Source: Burkholderiales bacterium (GTDB lineage: Bacteria > Pseudomonadota > Gammaproteobacteria > Burkholderiales > Casimicrobiaceae). Taken from it: a DNA stretch of 64,000 nt. The notes beneath the pieces are model-generated. The model did no database searches. It saw nothing but the letters and a program-made list of their open reading frames with translations, and was not told the DNA's origin. The position numbers and the translations under genes are program-made. Where the stretch lies: assembly GCA_020851235.1 (NCBI GenBank), contig JADZDD010000017.1, positions 1-64,000 on the forward strand, in the 5' to 3' direction. Of this stretch, positions 28,174 through 40,141 are shown one piece after another. Position 1 is the stretch's first letter. The number at the start of each line of letters is the position of its first letter.

Positions 28174-28782
28174 ATGCCCGGCCCGACCCGCGAGTTCTGG
28201 CAGACCCGATTCGAAGCGGGGCACACGCCCTGGGATCACGGGGGCGCCAGCCCGCAGTTGATGCGTTGGCTCGAAAGCGGCGCGCTCGCGCCGTGCCGCA
28301 TCGTCGTTCCCGGCTGTGGTTCGGGCCACGAGGTGGCAGCCCTCGCCGCCGCCGGCTTCGACGTCACCGCGCTCGATTACGCGCCGGCCGCCGTGCAACG
28401 CACGCGCGAGCGACTCGCGCAGGCGAAACTTGCGGCCACCGTGGTCGAAGCCGACGTCCTGTCCTGGTCACCGACCTCACCCGTCGATGCGATCTACGAG
28501 CAGACGTGCCTGTGCGCGCTGTATCCGGACCACTGGATCGGCTATGCCCACAGGCTGCACGACTGGCTGCGTCCCGGTGGACGGCTCCACGCGCTCTTCA
28601 TGCAATACGCGCGTCCCGGCGCCGCCGAGGGGCTGATCGAGGGTCCGCCGTATCACTGCGATATCAACGCGATGCGCGCGCTCTTCGACGCCTCGCGCTG
28701 GCAGTGGCCCGCACCGCCCTACGAGCGGGTGGCGCATCCGAACGCGTTCATCGAACTCGCGGTGATCCTCACGCGCCACTGA
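28174..28782 (+). CDS. TPMT-family SAM-dependent methyltransferase
   Basis: A 202-residue methyltransferase of the thiopurine S-methyltransferase type. The opening REFWQTRFEAGHTPWDHG and the SAM motif IVVPGCGSGHEVAALAAAGFDVTALD are typical, as is the downstream YEQTCLCALYPD. Family members methylate thiols, selenium/tellurium compounds or halides; the substrate here is unknown. The ATG at 28174 fits the family N terminus but lacks a clear ribosome-binding site. It converges on uvrA. Confidence 0.88.
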   Translation: MPGPTREFWQTRFEAGHTPWDHGGASPQLMRWLESGALAPCRIVVPGCGSGHEVAALAAAGFDVTALDYAPAAVQRTRERLAQAKLAATVVEADVLSWSPTSPVDAIYEQTCLCALYPDHWIGYAHRLHDWLRPGGRLHALFMQYARPGAAEGLIEGPPYHCDINAMRALFDASRWQWPAPPYERVAHPNAFIELAVILTRH

Positions 28783-28822
28783 CCGCGCGATGTCGCGGCA
28801 AACGCCGCGCCCGACCGCACCG

Positions 28823-31753
<2,931 letters not shown>

Positions 31754-31936
31754 GCGAGGGAAGTTTCGGGTCGAGGGTCGACCGTTGGGCCTAAGGTGCG
31801 AGCGGCGAACCTGCTAGTATATTGCGATTCGAGTGCATGCCTCCACTGGCTCGAACCCCCCGATGGTCGGTCTGCATGCAGGTCCCGATCCCGTTTTTCG
31901 CCCACGCATCCGTCGATGCACGTTGACGAGCTTCCG

Positions 31937-33166
31937 ATGCAAGCTGCCGCTGCGCGATCCGCCCAACGTCCGGGAATGACTCCCGGCGAACGGCGCGCGA
32001 CCGCGAGTCTCGCCAGCGTCTACAGCCTGCGCCTGTTCGGAATGTTCGTCATCCTGCCGGTCTTTGCGCTGTACGCCGAGCGCTTGCCCGGAGGCGAGAG
32101 CCACACGCTCGTCGGCATTGCGCTCGGCATTTACGGCCTCACGCAGGCGATCCTGCAGATTCCCTTCGGTTGGGCCTCCGACAGATGGGGGCGCAAGGAG
32201 GTCATTTACAGTGGGCTCGTCATCCTCGCCATCGGTAGCGCTGTCGCCGCGGTCGCGCGCGACATCCAATGGGTCATCATCGGCCGGGCGTTGCAGGGCG
32301 CCGGCGCGATTTCGGCGGCCGCCGTCGCACTCGTGGCCGATCTCACCCGCGACGCCGTGCGCACGACGGCGATGGCGGTCATCGGCATCAGCATCGGCGC
32401 CACGTTCGCGCTTTCGCTCGTCGTCGGCCCCATGCTCGACGGCGTGGTCGGCGTACCGGGCATCTTCGCGCTCACCGGGATCCTCGCGCTGGTGGCCATC
32501 GTCGTCGTGCGCTTCGGCGTCCCCGATCCCGACCACACGACCGGTCCCGCCAGCGTGCCGGGACAGCTCGTGCCGGCGCTGCTGGACCGCCAGCTCCTGC
32601 GCCTGTCGTACGGAACCTTCACGCTGCACGCGGTGCTGATGGCGCTGTTCACGCAGGTTCCGTTCGCGTTGCGCGACAGCGGCCTCGCCGACAACCATCA
32701 CTGGTGGCTCTACCTGCCGGTGCTCGTGATCGCAGTGGCGGCCATCCTGCCGTTCCTGCGGCGCACCGATCGGCCGGGCCAGGCGAAGCCCGCGATGGTC
32801 GCCGCGATCGCGGTGCTCTTCGCCGGCACCGCCGGCATCGCCTGGTCGCTGCATTCGGTGTCCGGACTCGCCATTGCGCTGACGGTATTCTTCGCCGGGT
32901 TCAATCTCCTCGAAGCGCTGCTGCCGTCGTTGGTGTCGAAGTACGCGGCCGTCGAAGGGCGTGGTGCGGCGATCGGTGTCAACTCGAGCGCCCAGTTTCT
33001 GGGAGCATTCGTCGGTGCGGCCGCCGCGGGGTGGCTCGCCGAGCACGTGAGCAACGTCTCGGTATTCGTCTTTTGCCTGGTCCTCGTGGCCTTCTGGTTC
33101 GTCGTGGCCTTGACCATGGCGCACCCGGATGGCTACGTCTCGAACTACACGATGGGAGAAACGTGA
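31937..33166 (+). CDS. Major facilitator superfamily transporter
   Basis: About 409 residues with 12 membrane segments. The MFS signature between helices 2 and 3 is [12 protein letters not shown], and helix 5 has the GPMLDG motif of drug/proton antiporters. It resembles YajR-like efflux transporters, minus their long C-terminal cytoplasmic domain. Possible starts are 31916, 31937 and 31976; ACGAG upstream favours 31937. A TAGTAT at 31815-31820 is a possible -10. It ends one base before the ssb start codon, so the pair is an operon. The substrate is unknown. Confidence 0.9.
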   Translation: MQAAAARSAQRPGMTPGERRATASLASVYSLRLFGMFVILPVFALYAERLPGGESHTLVGIALGIYGLTQAILQIPFGWASDRWGRKEVIYSGLVILAIGSAVAAVARDIQWVIIGRALQGAGAISAAAVALVADLTRDAVRTTAMAVIGISIGATFALSLVVGPMLDGVVGVPGIFALTGILALVAIVVVRFGVPDPDHTTGPASVPGQLVPALLDRQLLRLSYGTFTLHAVLMALFTQVPFALRDSGLADNHHWWLYLPVLVIAVAAILPFLRRTDRPGQAKPAMVAAIAVLFAGTAGIAWSLHSVSGLAIALTVFFAGFNLLEALLPSLVSKYAAVEGRGAAIGVNSSAQFLGAFVGAAAAGWLAEHVSNVSVFVFCLVLVAFWFVVALTMAHPDGYVSNYTMGET

Positions 33167-33167
33167 A

Positions 33168-33641
33168 ATGGCCTCCGTCAACAAGGTGATCCTGCTCGGC
33201 AATCTCGGTCGCGATCCGGAAACGCGCTACACCGCCAACGGTGACGCCGTCACCAATCTCAACATCGCCACGAGCGAGCAATGGAAGGACAAGAGCGGCG
33301 AGAAACAGGAGCGCACCGAGTGGCATCGCGTCGTGCTCTTCGGGCGCCAGGCCGAGATCGCGAGCGAGTACCTCAAGAAGGGTCGTTCCGTGTACATCGA
33401 AGGGCGCCTGCAGACGCGCAAGTACACGGACAAGGACGGCGTCGAGAAATACTCCACCGAGATCGTCGCCGATCGCATGCAGCTGATCGGCAGCGCGCGT
33501 GACGCCGGTGGCGGCGGCGACACCGAGTTCGGCGCGCCACCGGCGGGCGGCGCAGGTGCGCGCCGCGAAGGCGGCGCCAAGCCCGCGAGCGGGGGTGGAA
33601 AGAAGGGGCCGGACGACTTCGACGACGACATCCCGTTCTGA
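33168..33641 (+). CDS. ssb: Single-stranded DNA-binding protein
   Basis: A 157-residue SSB. The OB fold covers residues 1-110 ([39 protein letters not shown]). A Gly-rich linker follows, then the acidic tip DDFDDDIPF that recruits SSB partners such as RecO, PriA and exonuclease I. The start has GGAGA eight bases upstream, inside the 3' end of the MFS gene. Confidence 0.98.
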   Translation: MASVNKVILLGNLGRDPETRYTANGDAVTNLNIATSEQWKDKSGEKQERTEWHRVVLFGRQAEIASEYLKKGRSVYIEGRLQTRKYTDKDGVEKYSTEIVADRMQLIGSARDAGGGGDTEFGAPPAGGAGARREGGAKPASGGGKKGPDDFDDDIPF

Positions 33642-33722
33642 TCGCGGGCCGGCGCTCGCGCGCTGCACGCCGCGACCCTGCACGCCGCGCCCGCGTGCCG
33701 CGATCCCGCGCAGCAGCCCTCG

Positions 33723-34841
33723 CTACGCGGCGACCTCGACGCGCCGCGGCGCCTGCGCCGTGCGCAGGATGACGCCACCGCCCAGGCACACCTCGCCGTC
33801 GTAGACGACGAGGTACTGGCCGGGGGTCGGCGCCCACTGTGGCGCGGTGAAGCGGGCGACGAGACCCGCGTCGGCCGCCACGAGTTCGCAGCTCGCATCG
33901 GCCATCCGATAGCGCGTCTTCGCTGCAGCGGTCAGCGGCAAGGGTGGCGCCACGCCGGCGATCCAGTGCACATCGTCGACCGTCACTTCGTCCGCGTAAA
34001 GGCGCGGGTGATCGTGACCCTGGACCACGATGAGCGCGTTACGCGCCGCATCCTTGCCGGCGACGAACCACGGCGCCGCGCGGCCCTCGCGCGTGCCGCC
34101 GATGCCAAGCCCCTGGCGCTGCCCCAACGTGTAATAGGCAAGCCCCACGTGCTCGCCGACGCGTACCCCCTCGAGCGTCACGATGGGCCCGGGGCTACGC
34201 GGCAGGTAGCGCGCGAGGAAGTCGCGAAACGGGCGCTCCCCGATGAAGCAGATTCCGGTCGAGTCCTTCTTCGCGTGCGTGGGGATGCCTAGGCGCAGGG
34301 CGAGCGCGCGAACCTCGCGCTTGGTGAAGTCACCCAACGGAAACAGCGCCGGCGCCAGTTGACGCTGCGACAGCCGGTGCAGGAAATAGCTCTGGTCCTT
34401 CGTCGCGTCGACCGCCTTCAGGAGTTCGACGCGCGACGGCTCGCGCGGCGCCTTGCGCACCCGCGCGTAGTGGCCGGTGGCGATGTGATCCGCGCCCAGC
34501 CCGAGCGCGTGATCGAGGAACGCCTCGAACTTGATCTCGCTGTTGCACAGGACGTCGGGATTAGGCGTGCGACCCGCCTCATACTCGCGCAGGAAATGCG
34601 CGAACACGCGCTCGCGATACGCGGCGGCAAAGTTCACCGCGACGAGTTCGATGCCGATCACGTCGCACACCGCAGCCGCGTCGACCAGGTCGGCGCGTGA
34701 CGTGCAGTACTCGTCGGTGTCGTCGTCCTCCCAGTTCTTCATGAAGACGCCGACGACCTCGAACCCCTGCGCCTTCAGGAGCCACGCGGCCACGGCCGAA
34801 TCGACGCCGCCGGACATGCCCACCACGACGCGCTTGCCCAT
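33723..34841 (-). CDS. mnmA: tRNA-specific 2-thiouridylase MnmA
   Basis: A 372-residue enzyme that thiolates U34 of the tRNAs for Lys, Glu and Gln. The PP-loop is [14 protein letters not shown]. The two catalytic cysteines lie in [12 protein letters not shown] and [12 protein letters not shown]. The family start [12 protein letters not shown] is intact. A NUDIX gene lies 59 bases upstream on the same strand, the same pairing as nudJ-mnmA of E. coli. Confidence 0.97.
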   Translation of the reverse strand: MGKRVVVGMSGGVDSAVAAWLLKAQGFEVVGVFMKNWEDDDTDEYCTSRADLVDAAAVCDVIGIELVAVNFAAAYRERVFAHFLREYEAGRTPNPDVLCNSEIKFEAFLDHALGLGADHIATGHYARVRKAPREPSRVELLKAVDATKDQSYFLHRLSQRQLAPALFPLGDFTKREVRALALRLGIPTHAKKDSTGICFIGERPFRDFLARYLPRSPGPIVTLEGVRVGEHVGLAYYTLGQRQGLGIGGTREGRAAPWFVAGKDAARNALIVVQGHDHPRLYADEVTVDDVHWIAGVAPPLPLTAAAKTRYRMADASCELVAADAGLVARFTAPQWAPTPGQYLVVYDGEVCLGGGVILRTAQAPRRVEVAA

Positions 34842-34900
34842 GCCCTATCCCCTGCTGCCGTACCGATGCGATCGGCTGCCGCTGCGCAACACGCCAACGT

Positions 34901-35365
34901 TCACGCGCGGCCGGCGTCGATCACGAGATCGAGCGGAAGGCGTTGCCCGGCGCGGTAGTCGTCGATGCAGCGCAGGACGAGCGGCGTGCGATGCTCGCGA
35001 CGCCGGGCCACGAGTTCGTCGTAGGTGAGCCACAGCGCCCGCACGATGCCGGTATCGAGCGCGCGCGCCGGATCGTAGCGTCGCGCCTCGGCCACGAAGG
35101 CGAAGCGCAGGTAGGTTGCGCCGTTGTCGGGTGCATCCCAGCGATAGATGCCGACGAGCGCGGTCGGAACCACGGCCCAGCCCGTTTCCTCGAGCGTCTC
35201 GCGCGCGGCGGCCGCGGGCAGCGTTTCCTGGCGCTCGAGGTGTCCCGCCGGCTGGTTCAGGCGACGCCCGGCCGACGTCTCCTCCTCGACCAGCAGGAAA
35301 CGTCCGCCACGCTCGACGATCGAGGCGACGGTCACCGCCGGATGCACGCAATCGGGCTCGCTCAC
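34901..35365 (-). CDS. NUDIX hydrolase, NudJ-like
   Basis: A 154-residue protein with a complete NUDIX box (G-x5-E-x7-R-E-x2-E-E-x-G: GHLERQE...RETLEETGW). It starts with a GTG at 35365 (MSEPDCVHPAVTVAS). Its place directly upstream of mnmA suggests the NudJ (thiamin pyrophosphate/HMP-PP phosphatase) subfamily; this is based on context and general resemblance. A terminator hairpin of the upstream gene lies immediately in front of this start, so it needs its own promoter or read-through. Confidence 0.9.
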   Translation of the reverse strand: MSEPDCVHPAVTVASIVERGGRFLLVEEETSAGRRLNQPAGHLERQETLPAAAARETLEETGWAVVPTALVGIYRWDAPDNGATYLRFAFVAEARRYDPARALDTGIVRALWLTYDELVARRREHRTPLVLRCIDDYRAGQRLPLDLVIDAGRA

Positions 35366-35381
35366 GCCGGCATCATCCCAG

Positions 35382-35420
35382 AAAAAAAACGAGGCAGGAC
35401 GCGCAACGCGCCCTGCCTCG
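35382..35420 (-). terminator. Rho-independent terminator
   Basis: On the minus strand a 14-bp stem with one mismatch (35407-35420 with 35390-35403, loop TTG) is followed by eight T residues (35389-35382). It lies 21 bases behind the stop of the 133-residue exported protein gene. Confidence 0.92.
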
Positions 35421-35441
35421 GTTCGAACGATCGTCCGGCGC

Positions 35442-35843
35442 TTACTTCGTTGCCTTTTGCTGCAGATCCTTCGACAGGTCCTTCTGGCCTTCCTTGGTCT
35501 TGAGCGGCGCATTCGCCTTCGCCATGCCCTTCGATGCTGCAGTGTTGGCCTTTTGCTGCGCAGCGGTGGCCGCGGTGCCCGAGTCGTTGTTCGGGTTGTT
35601 GCCGGTCTTCATGGCGTCCTTGGCGAACTTCTCCTTCTCGGCCTTGCTCATCTTGGCCGTTTCCTTCGAAACCGCCGTGTTGGCCTTTTGCTCGGCCGCG
35701 GTGGCCGCGCCCGATGCGGAGCTGCCCGAGCCGGCTTGCGTCGTGGCGCTGACGTCGGCCTGCTTTTGCTTGGTGGCGGGCGATTGCGCCGCCGAGACGG
35801 TCGCGAACGCGCCGACGATAAGTGCAACGAGAAGCTTGTTCAT
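35442..35843 (-). CDS. Small exported Ala/Lys-rich protein with an internal repeat
   Basis: A 133-residue protein of unknown function. It has a signal peptide (MNKLLVALIVGAFATVSAAQ) with AAGGA seven bases before the ATG. The mature part is almost all Ala, Lys, Thr, Ser, Gln and Gly, and carries a 15-residue repeat at 46-60 (AATAAEQKANTAVSK) and 91-105 (AATAAQQKANTAASK). It is predicted to be periplasmic and helical or disordered. A strong terminator follows, which fits a highly expressed single gene. I do not recognise a family. Confidence 0.8.
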   Translation of the reverse strand: MNKLLVALIVGAFATVSAAQSPATKQKQADVSATTQAGSGSSASGAATAAEQKANTAVSKETAKMSKAEKEKFAKDAMKTGNNPNNDSGTAATAAQQKANTAASKGMAKANAPLKTKEGQKDLSKDLQQKATK

Positions 35844-35886
35844 GTGCGTTTCCTTCAGGGTGTGATGTGGCTGGTTGGGGAGCGGG

Positions 35887-36099
35887 TTACTTCGCGGGCG
35901 CTGCTACGGGCGCGGTTTTCGTGCCCGTGTGCTTCTTCGCCTTCTTCTTCTTGGTCTTTTTTGCCTCGGCTTTGGCCGGTGCCGCTGCGGAGGCCGCAGC
36001 GGCGGGTGAGGCGGTCGATGCAGCGCCGGGTGCGGCGGTCTGCGCAAGTGGCGCAAGACTGAAGGTCGCCGCAACCAATACCGCGATCCATTGCTTCAT
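35887..36099 (-). CDS. Small exported Lys-rich protein, acid-shock-like composition
   Basis: A 70-residue protein with a signal peptide (MKQWIAVLVAATFSLAPLAQ). An Ala-rich stretch follows, then a basic cluster (KKTKKKKAKKHTGTK) and an Ala/Pro tail. Composition resembles Asr/acid-shock or PsiF-like small periplasmic proteins, but there is no clear homology that I can see. It lies 43 bases upstream of the other small exported protein on the same strand, with similar bias; the two may be coexpressed. Confidence 0.7.
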   Translation of the reverse strand: MKQWIAVLVAATFSLAPLAQTAAPGAASTASPAAAASAAAPAKAEAKKTKKKKAKKHTGTKTAPVAAPAK

Positions 36100-36418
36100 G
36101 AGGTTCGATCCCGAGTGACGATGAGAAAGACATGGCCCCGCGCATGAATTCTCCGCTTCTCCGGAGAACGACATTCGCGGGTTCTGTCTAGGCCCATAAC
36201 GGACGCTCGATCGCGCCGGTTGACAGCACCGGCCACCGGCGGCCGCAACGACGCGGTCGCGAACCCACCATGACTCCGTAAGTTTATCCGATCAATCAAG
36301 GACCTGCCAAAGCGTGCGCGCGCGCCGCTCGGCCCGGACGGCGCGCCTGATGCGAAAACGCGACAAGGCCCCGACCCGACGGGCCGTGCGAACCGTATGG
36401 TGGCGGCGCCCGCCCGCT
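36100..36418. other. Intergenic region between small exported protein and hda
   Basis: No gene is supported. It contains a perfect 12-bp palindrome TTCTCCGGAGAA at 36157-36168, about 58 bases upstream of the 70-residue protein start, which could be an operator. The first TTCTCC of a direct repeat (36149-36154) sits next to it. No clear -10/-35 pair is visible for the minus strand. Confidence 0.4.
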
Positions 36419-37111
36419 TCAGCTCGCCGCGTCGCCGCCGGGCGAGGCGTGCAGCCACGTCCGCGCCAGGGCGAGGGTGACCGGTCGCTGCGCAGCGAGC
36501 GACCGGCGATCGAGCGCATCGAGCGTCGCCAGCAACGACGGCATGTCGCGTCGGCCGTGGACGAGCAGGTAGGCGATGACGTCGGGGTCGAGGCGCATCC
36601 CCCGCGCCTCGGCGTAGGCGGCGAGTGCGGCGGGCTTCTCCTCGTCGCGCAACGGCACGATCTCGTAGACGAGTCCCGAGCCCAGCCGCGAGCGCACGTC
36701 GGCGCGCAACTCGATGCGCGCCGGCGGCAGCGACGCGGCGGCGACGAGCGTGCCGCCGGTATCGGCCAGGCGATTGAAGAGCGTGAAGAGCGTTCCCTGC
36801 GTGAGCGCGTCGGCGGTGGCGATCGCATCGACGGCGACGATCGCCGCAACGTCCGGGGGCTCGCCCGGCGCCGCCGCGGGTGTCGGGCAATAGGCTGCGG
36901 CCCGCCCCGCTGCGCGCGCTGCCTCCACCGTCGCTTGCAGGAGATGCGAGCAACCGGCACCGACCGCGCCCCAGACGAACACCACCGCCGGGGTCTCCTG
37001 CCCCGCGGCGAGCCGGCGCAGGGCGGCCACCGCCTCCGCATTGCGGCCAACGGCAAAGTTCGTGAACGTCGGCGGCGCGGCCGGGGCGAGTTCGAAGGTC
37101 AACTGCTCCAT
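36419..37111 (-). CDS. hda: DnaA regulatory inactivator Hda
   Basis: A 230-residue AAA+ protein related to DnaA domain III. It begins with the sliding-clamp-binding peptide MEQLTFEL and a short nucleotide-binding loop WGAVGAGCSHLLQA. With the DNA-loaded beta clamp, Hda stimulates ATP hydrolysis by DnaA and so limits re-initiation. The canonical Walker A Lys is replaced (AGCSHLL; E. coli Hda has AGRSHLL), as is common in Hda. The Walker B region reads AIVAVDAIATAD, without the usual DD/DE pair. The upstream AI-2E gene ends three bases before its start. Confidence 0.92.
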   Translation of the reverse strand: MEQLTFELAPAAPPTFTNFAVGRNAEAVAALRRLAAGQETPAVVFVWGAVGAGCSHLLQATVEAARAAGRAAAYCPTPAAAPGEPPDVAAIVAVDAIATADALTQGTLFTLFNRLADTGGTLVAAASLPPARIELRADVRSRLGSGLVYEIVPLRDEEKPAALAAYAEARGMRLDPDVIAYLLVHGRRDMPSLLATLDALDRRSLAAQRPVTLALARTWLHASPGGDAAS

Positions 37112-37114
37112 CGC

Positions 37115-38269
37115 TCAATGCTCGTCGCCGTAGACGGGCGAGGTGACGTAGGCGCCGCGCAGGTGGCGCAAGCCGACGAGGAGCGCCGCGGACGCCGGCA
37201 GCGCGAGCAGCACCCCGGCAAAGCCGAAGAGCTGTCCGAAGGCGAGCAGCGCGAAGATCACGGCAAGGGGGTGAAGGCCGATGCGATCGCCGACGAGGTA
37301 CGGGACGAGGACGTAGTTCTCGACCAGCTGGCCGACGCCGTAGACCGCGAGCACCGCCACGAATCCCGGCCAGCCGGTCCATTGCAGGAGGGCAGCAAGA
37401 ACGCCGAGTGCCAGGCCCAGCCCGAAGCCCACGTAAGGGATGAAGACGAGCAGACCGGTGAGCACGCCGATGGCGATCCCGCGTTCCAGGCCCACGACGG
37501 TGAGCGCGATCGCATAGTAGAGCGCGAGCACCCCCATCACCATGAGTTGCCCGCGCAGGAACTCGGCCAGCACCTCGTCGATGTCGGTGACGATGGTGCG
37601 GGTCTTGGCGAGCCAGCGCCGCGGCACCAGCGCGAAAAGACGCTCGCCGATCATCTCCCAGTCGCGCAGCAGATAGAACATCACGACCGGGATGAGCGCG
37701 AGGTTGACGAGGATCGACACGACGATCAGGCCGCCAGTCTTGAGTCCCGAGAGGAGCTGCAGCGACAGGTCGCGCGCCTCGTTCATGTTCTCGGCGACGA
37801 GCGCACGCACCGAGGCGAGGTCGAAGGCGAGTTGCACGCCCAGCTGCGCCTCGAGCCAGGGCGAGATGCGCGCCACCGCCTGGCCCGCGAGATCGGGCAC
37901 CCGCCGCGCCACCAGCGCGATCTCGGATTGCACGAGCGGAATGAGCACGAGGAAGAGCGCGCACAGGGCAAGGCCGAAGAGCAGCACGACGACGACCGTC
38001 GAGAGCGCGCGCGAGATGCCGCGGCCGGCCGCCCAGTGCACGAGCGGCTTGCCGAGATAGGCGAGGATCGCGCCGATGAGAAACGGCGTCAGCACCGGCC
38101 CCAGGTAGCGCAGGCCCAGCACGACGACGATGGCCGCACCGGCGATCCACAGGTAATTGCGTAGCGTCAGCGCGCGTCGTGTCGCTGCCGGCGATTCGGC
38201 AATCGGCGCGACGACCACGGTGACGTCGGGCGTGGATTCGGGCGGAAGCGGAACGTGGGAATGCGTCAT
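37115..38269 (-). CDS. AI-2E family (PerM-like) transporter
   Basis: A 384-residue membrane protein with about eight helices. Family hallmarks are [21 protein letters not shown] at the N terminus, [20 protein letters not shown] in the centre and [18 protein letters not shown] near the C terminus. Members export or exchange small molecules; the substrate is unknown. It is divergent from purM and in an operon with hda, a neighbourhood conserved in proteobacteria. Confidence 0.92.
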   Translation of the reverse strand: MTHSHVPLPPESTPDVTVVVAPIAESPAATRRALTLRNYLWIAGAAIVVVLGLRYLGPVLTPFLIGAILAYLGKPLVHWAAGRGISRALSTVVVVLLFGLALCALFLVLIPLVQSEIALVARRVPDLAGQAVARISPWLEAQLGVQLAFDLASVRALVAENMNEARDLSLQLLSGLKTGGLIVVSILVNLALIPVVMFYLLRDWEMIGERLFALVPRRWLAKTRTIVTDIDEVLAEFLRGQLMVMGVLALYYAIALTVVGLERGIAIGVLTGLLVFIPYVGFGLGLALGVLAALLQWTGWPGFVAVLAVYGVGQLVENYVLVPYLVGDRIGLHPLAVIFALLAFGQLFGFAGVLLALPASAALLVGLRHLRGAYVTSPVYGDEH

Positions 38270-38375
38270 TTCCGGTAGAATTTCGGGACAGCGCGCAACG
38301 CGTCGCCTGGCGCGTCGATGGCGGATTGTAAAAGGTTCGTCGGGCGTGCGTTGGTCGATCCGCGAGGCCGCCCGC

Positions 38376-39428
38376 ATGTCCACCCGCTCCTCCTCCGCAA
38401 CGCCGTCCCTCTCCTACCGCGATGCCGGTGTCGACATCGACGCCGGCGATGCCCTCGTCGAGCGGATCAAGCCGTTTGCGCGCCGCACGCTGCGCCCGGA
38501 AGTGCTCGCCGGCATCGGCGGCTTCGGCGGCCTCATCGAGATCGGCAAGCGCTTTCGCGAGCCCGTGCTCGTCGCCAGCACCGACGGGGTCGGCACCAAG
38601 CTCATGCTCGCGCAACGGGCCGGTCGCCATGACACGATCGGCATCGATCTTGTGGCGATGAGCGTCAACGACATCCTGGTCCAGGGTGCGGAGCCGCTCT
38701 TCTTCCTCGACTACTACGCGTGCGGCAAGCTCGATGTCGACGTGGCGGCCACCGTGGTCCAGGGTATCGCCGCCGGCTGCGAGGAGGCGGGCTGCGCGCT
38801 CATCGGCGGCGAGACCGCGGAGATGCCCGGCATGTACCCCGAAGGCGAATACGACCTCGCCGGATTCGCGGTGGGCGTCGTCGAGAAATCGCGGGTGATC
38901 GACGGCCGCGACATCGCCGCCGGTGACGTGCTCCTGGGCCTCGCCTCGTCCGGCCCGCATTCGAACGGCTATTCGCTCGTCCGCCGCATCCTCGCCGCAA
39001 GCGGCGCGCCGCTGACCACGCCGTTTGGCAGCGACAGCCTGGGTGCTGCGCTCCTCGCGCCGACGCGCATCTACGTGAAGCCGATGCTCGCCACGCTCGC
39101 CGTCGTGCTGGTGAAGGGCATGGCGCACATCACCGGCGGCGGCCTCGTCGAGAACGTGCCGCGCATGCTGCCCGCCGGCACGCAGGCGCGCCTCGTGCGC
39201 GCGACGTGGCCGCGTCCGCCGATCTTCGACTGGCTGCAAGAGCACGGCAACGTCACCGACGCCGAGATGCATCGGGTCTTCAACTGCGGCATCGGCCTCG
39301 TGGTGGCAGTCGCCGCCGCCGATGCCGACCGCGCGATCGCGACGCTCGCGACGCACGGCGAAACCGCGCGGCGGATCGGCGAGGTCGTCGCCCTCCCGCC
39401 CGACGCGCCGCGCGCCGTCGTCGTGTAG
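38376..39428 (+). CDS. purM: Phosphoribosylformylglycinamidine cyclo-ligase
   Basis: A 350-residue enzyme that closes FGAM to AIR in purine synthesis. Signatures: [62 protein letters not shown] and [16 protein letters not shown]. The ATG at 38376 has GAGG upstream; an in-frame region farther upstream overlaps the divergent AI-2E gene and is not coding. A TAGAAT at 38276-38281 is the -10 candidate. purN follows 59 bases later. Confidence 0.97.
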   Translation: MSTRSSSATPSLSYRDAGVDIDAGDALVERIKPFARRTLRPEVLAGIGGFGGLIEIGKRFREPVLVASTDGVGTKLMLAQRAGRHDTIGIDLVAMSVNDILVQGAEPLFFLDYYACGKLDVDVAATVVQGIAAGCEEAGCALIGGETAEMPGMYPEGEYDLAGFAVGVVEKSRVIDGRDIAAGDVLLGLASSGPHSNGYSLVRRILAASGAPLTTPFGSDSLGAALLAPTRIYVKPMLATLAVVLVKGMAHITGGGLVENVPRMLPAGTQARLVRATWPRPPIFDWLQEHGNVTDAEMHRVFNCGIGLVVAVAAADADRAIATLATHGETARRIGEVVALPPDAPRAVVV

Positions 39429-39487
39429 TCGACGCGGCAGCACGCCAGCCGGGCGCGCGATCGCCCGGCACGAATCCTCACCCGACC

Positions 39488-40141
39488 ATGGCCTCACGCA
39501 TCACCGTCCTCGTCTCGGGGCGCGGCTCGAACCTCGCGGCGCTCCTCGGCGCGCAGGCGCGCGACGCACTGGGCGGCGGGCGCATCGTGCGTGTCGTCGC
39601 CAACCGGCCGCAGGCGGGAGGCCTTGGCATCGCCGCCGGATCCGGCGTGCCCACGCGCGTGGTCGACCACCACGACTTCGCGCAGCGCGACGACTTCGAC
39701 GTCGCGCTCGCCGACGCGGTCGCGGCCGACGCACCCGACCTCGTCGTGCTCGCGGGCTTCATGCGCGTGCTGGGGCCGGGTTTCATCGAGCGCTTCGCGG
39801 GGCGCATGTTGAACATCCACCCATCGCTGCTGCCCGCCTTTCCGGGTCTGCACACGCACCGGCGTGCGCTCGCCGAAGGCGTGCGGGTGCACGGCTGCAC
39901 GGTCCACTTCGTGACCGCCGACGTCGACGTCGGCCCGATCGTTGCACAGGCCGCGGTGCCGGTGCACGACGACGACGACGAGACGAGCCTCGCCGCCCGC
40001 GTGCTCGCTGCCGAGCACGTGCTGCTGCCCCACGCGGTGGCATGGTATTGCCTGGGCCGCCTTGCGATCGTGGGCAAGCGGGTCCATCTGACGGGCGATC
40101 GCCTGCCTCGCGATGCCGCCCTCTTTTGTCCCGATGCCTGA
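39488..40141 (+). CDS. purN: Phosphoribosylglycinamide formyltransferase
   Basis: A 217-residue GAR transformylase using 10-formyl-THF. Motifs: LVSGRGSNLAALL, VLAGFMRVLGPGFIERF and the active-site strand NIHPSLLPAFPGLHTH with catalytic Asn and His; the Asp is in DVDVGPIVAQ. It follows purM, as in most bacteria. Its 3' end overlaps the ATG of the DUF3108 gene by eight bases. Confidence 0.96.
   Translation: MASRITVLVSGRGSNLAALLGAQARDALGGGRIVRVVANRPQAGGLGIAAGSGVPTRVVDHHDFAQRDDFDVALADAVAADAPDLVVLAGFMRVLGPGFIERFAGRMLNIHPSLLPAFPGLHTHRRALAEGVRVHGCTVHFVTADVDVGPIVAQAAVPVHDDDDETSLAARVLAAEHVLLPHAVAWYCLGRLAIVGKRVHLTGDRLPRDAALFCPDA

Noticed and set aside
28794-28809. GC-rich hairpin (CGCGGC-AAAC-GCCGCG) between the TPMT-like gene and uvrA as a terminator
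   Set aside because: Only six base pairs and no T-tract in either direction.
31754-31936. SOS (LexA) box in front of uvrA
   Set aside because: No CTGT-N8-ACAG-like palindrome was found in the uvrA/MFS gap; regulation by LexA cannot be claimed.
36096-39497. 1133-residue minus-strand frame over hda, AI-2E and purM
   Set aside because: It crosses three well-supported genes in other frames and has shadow composition.
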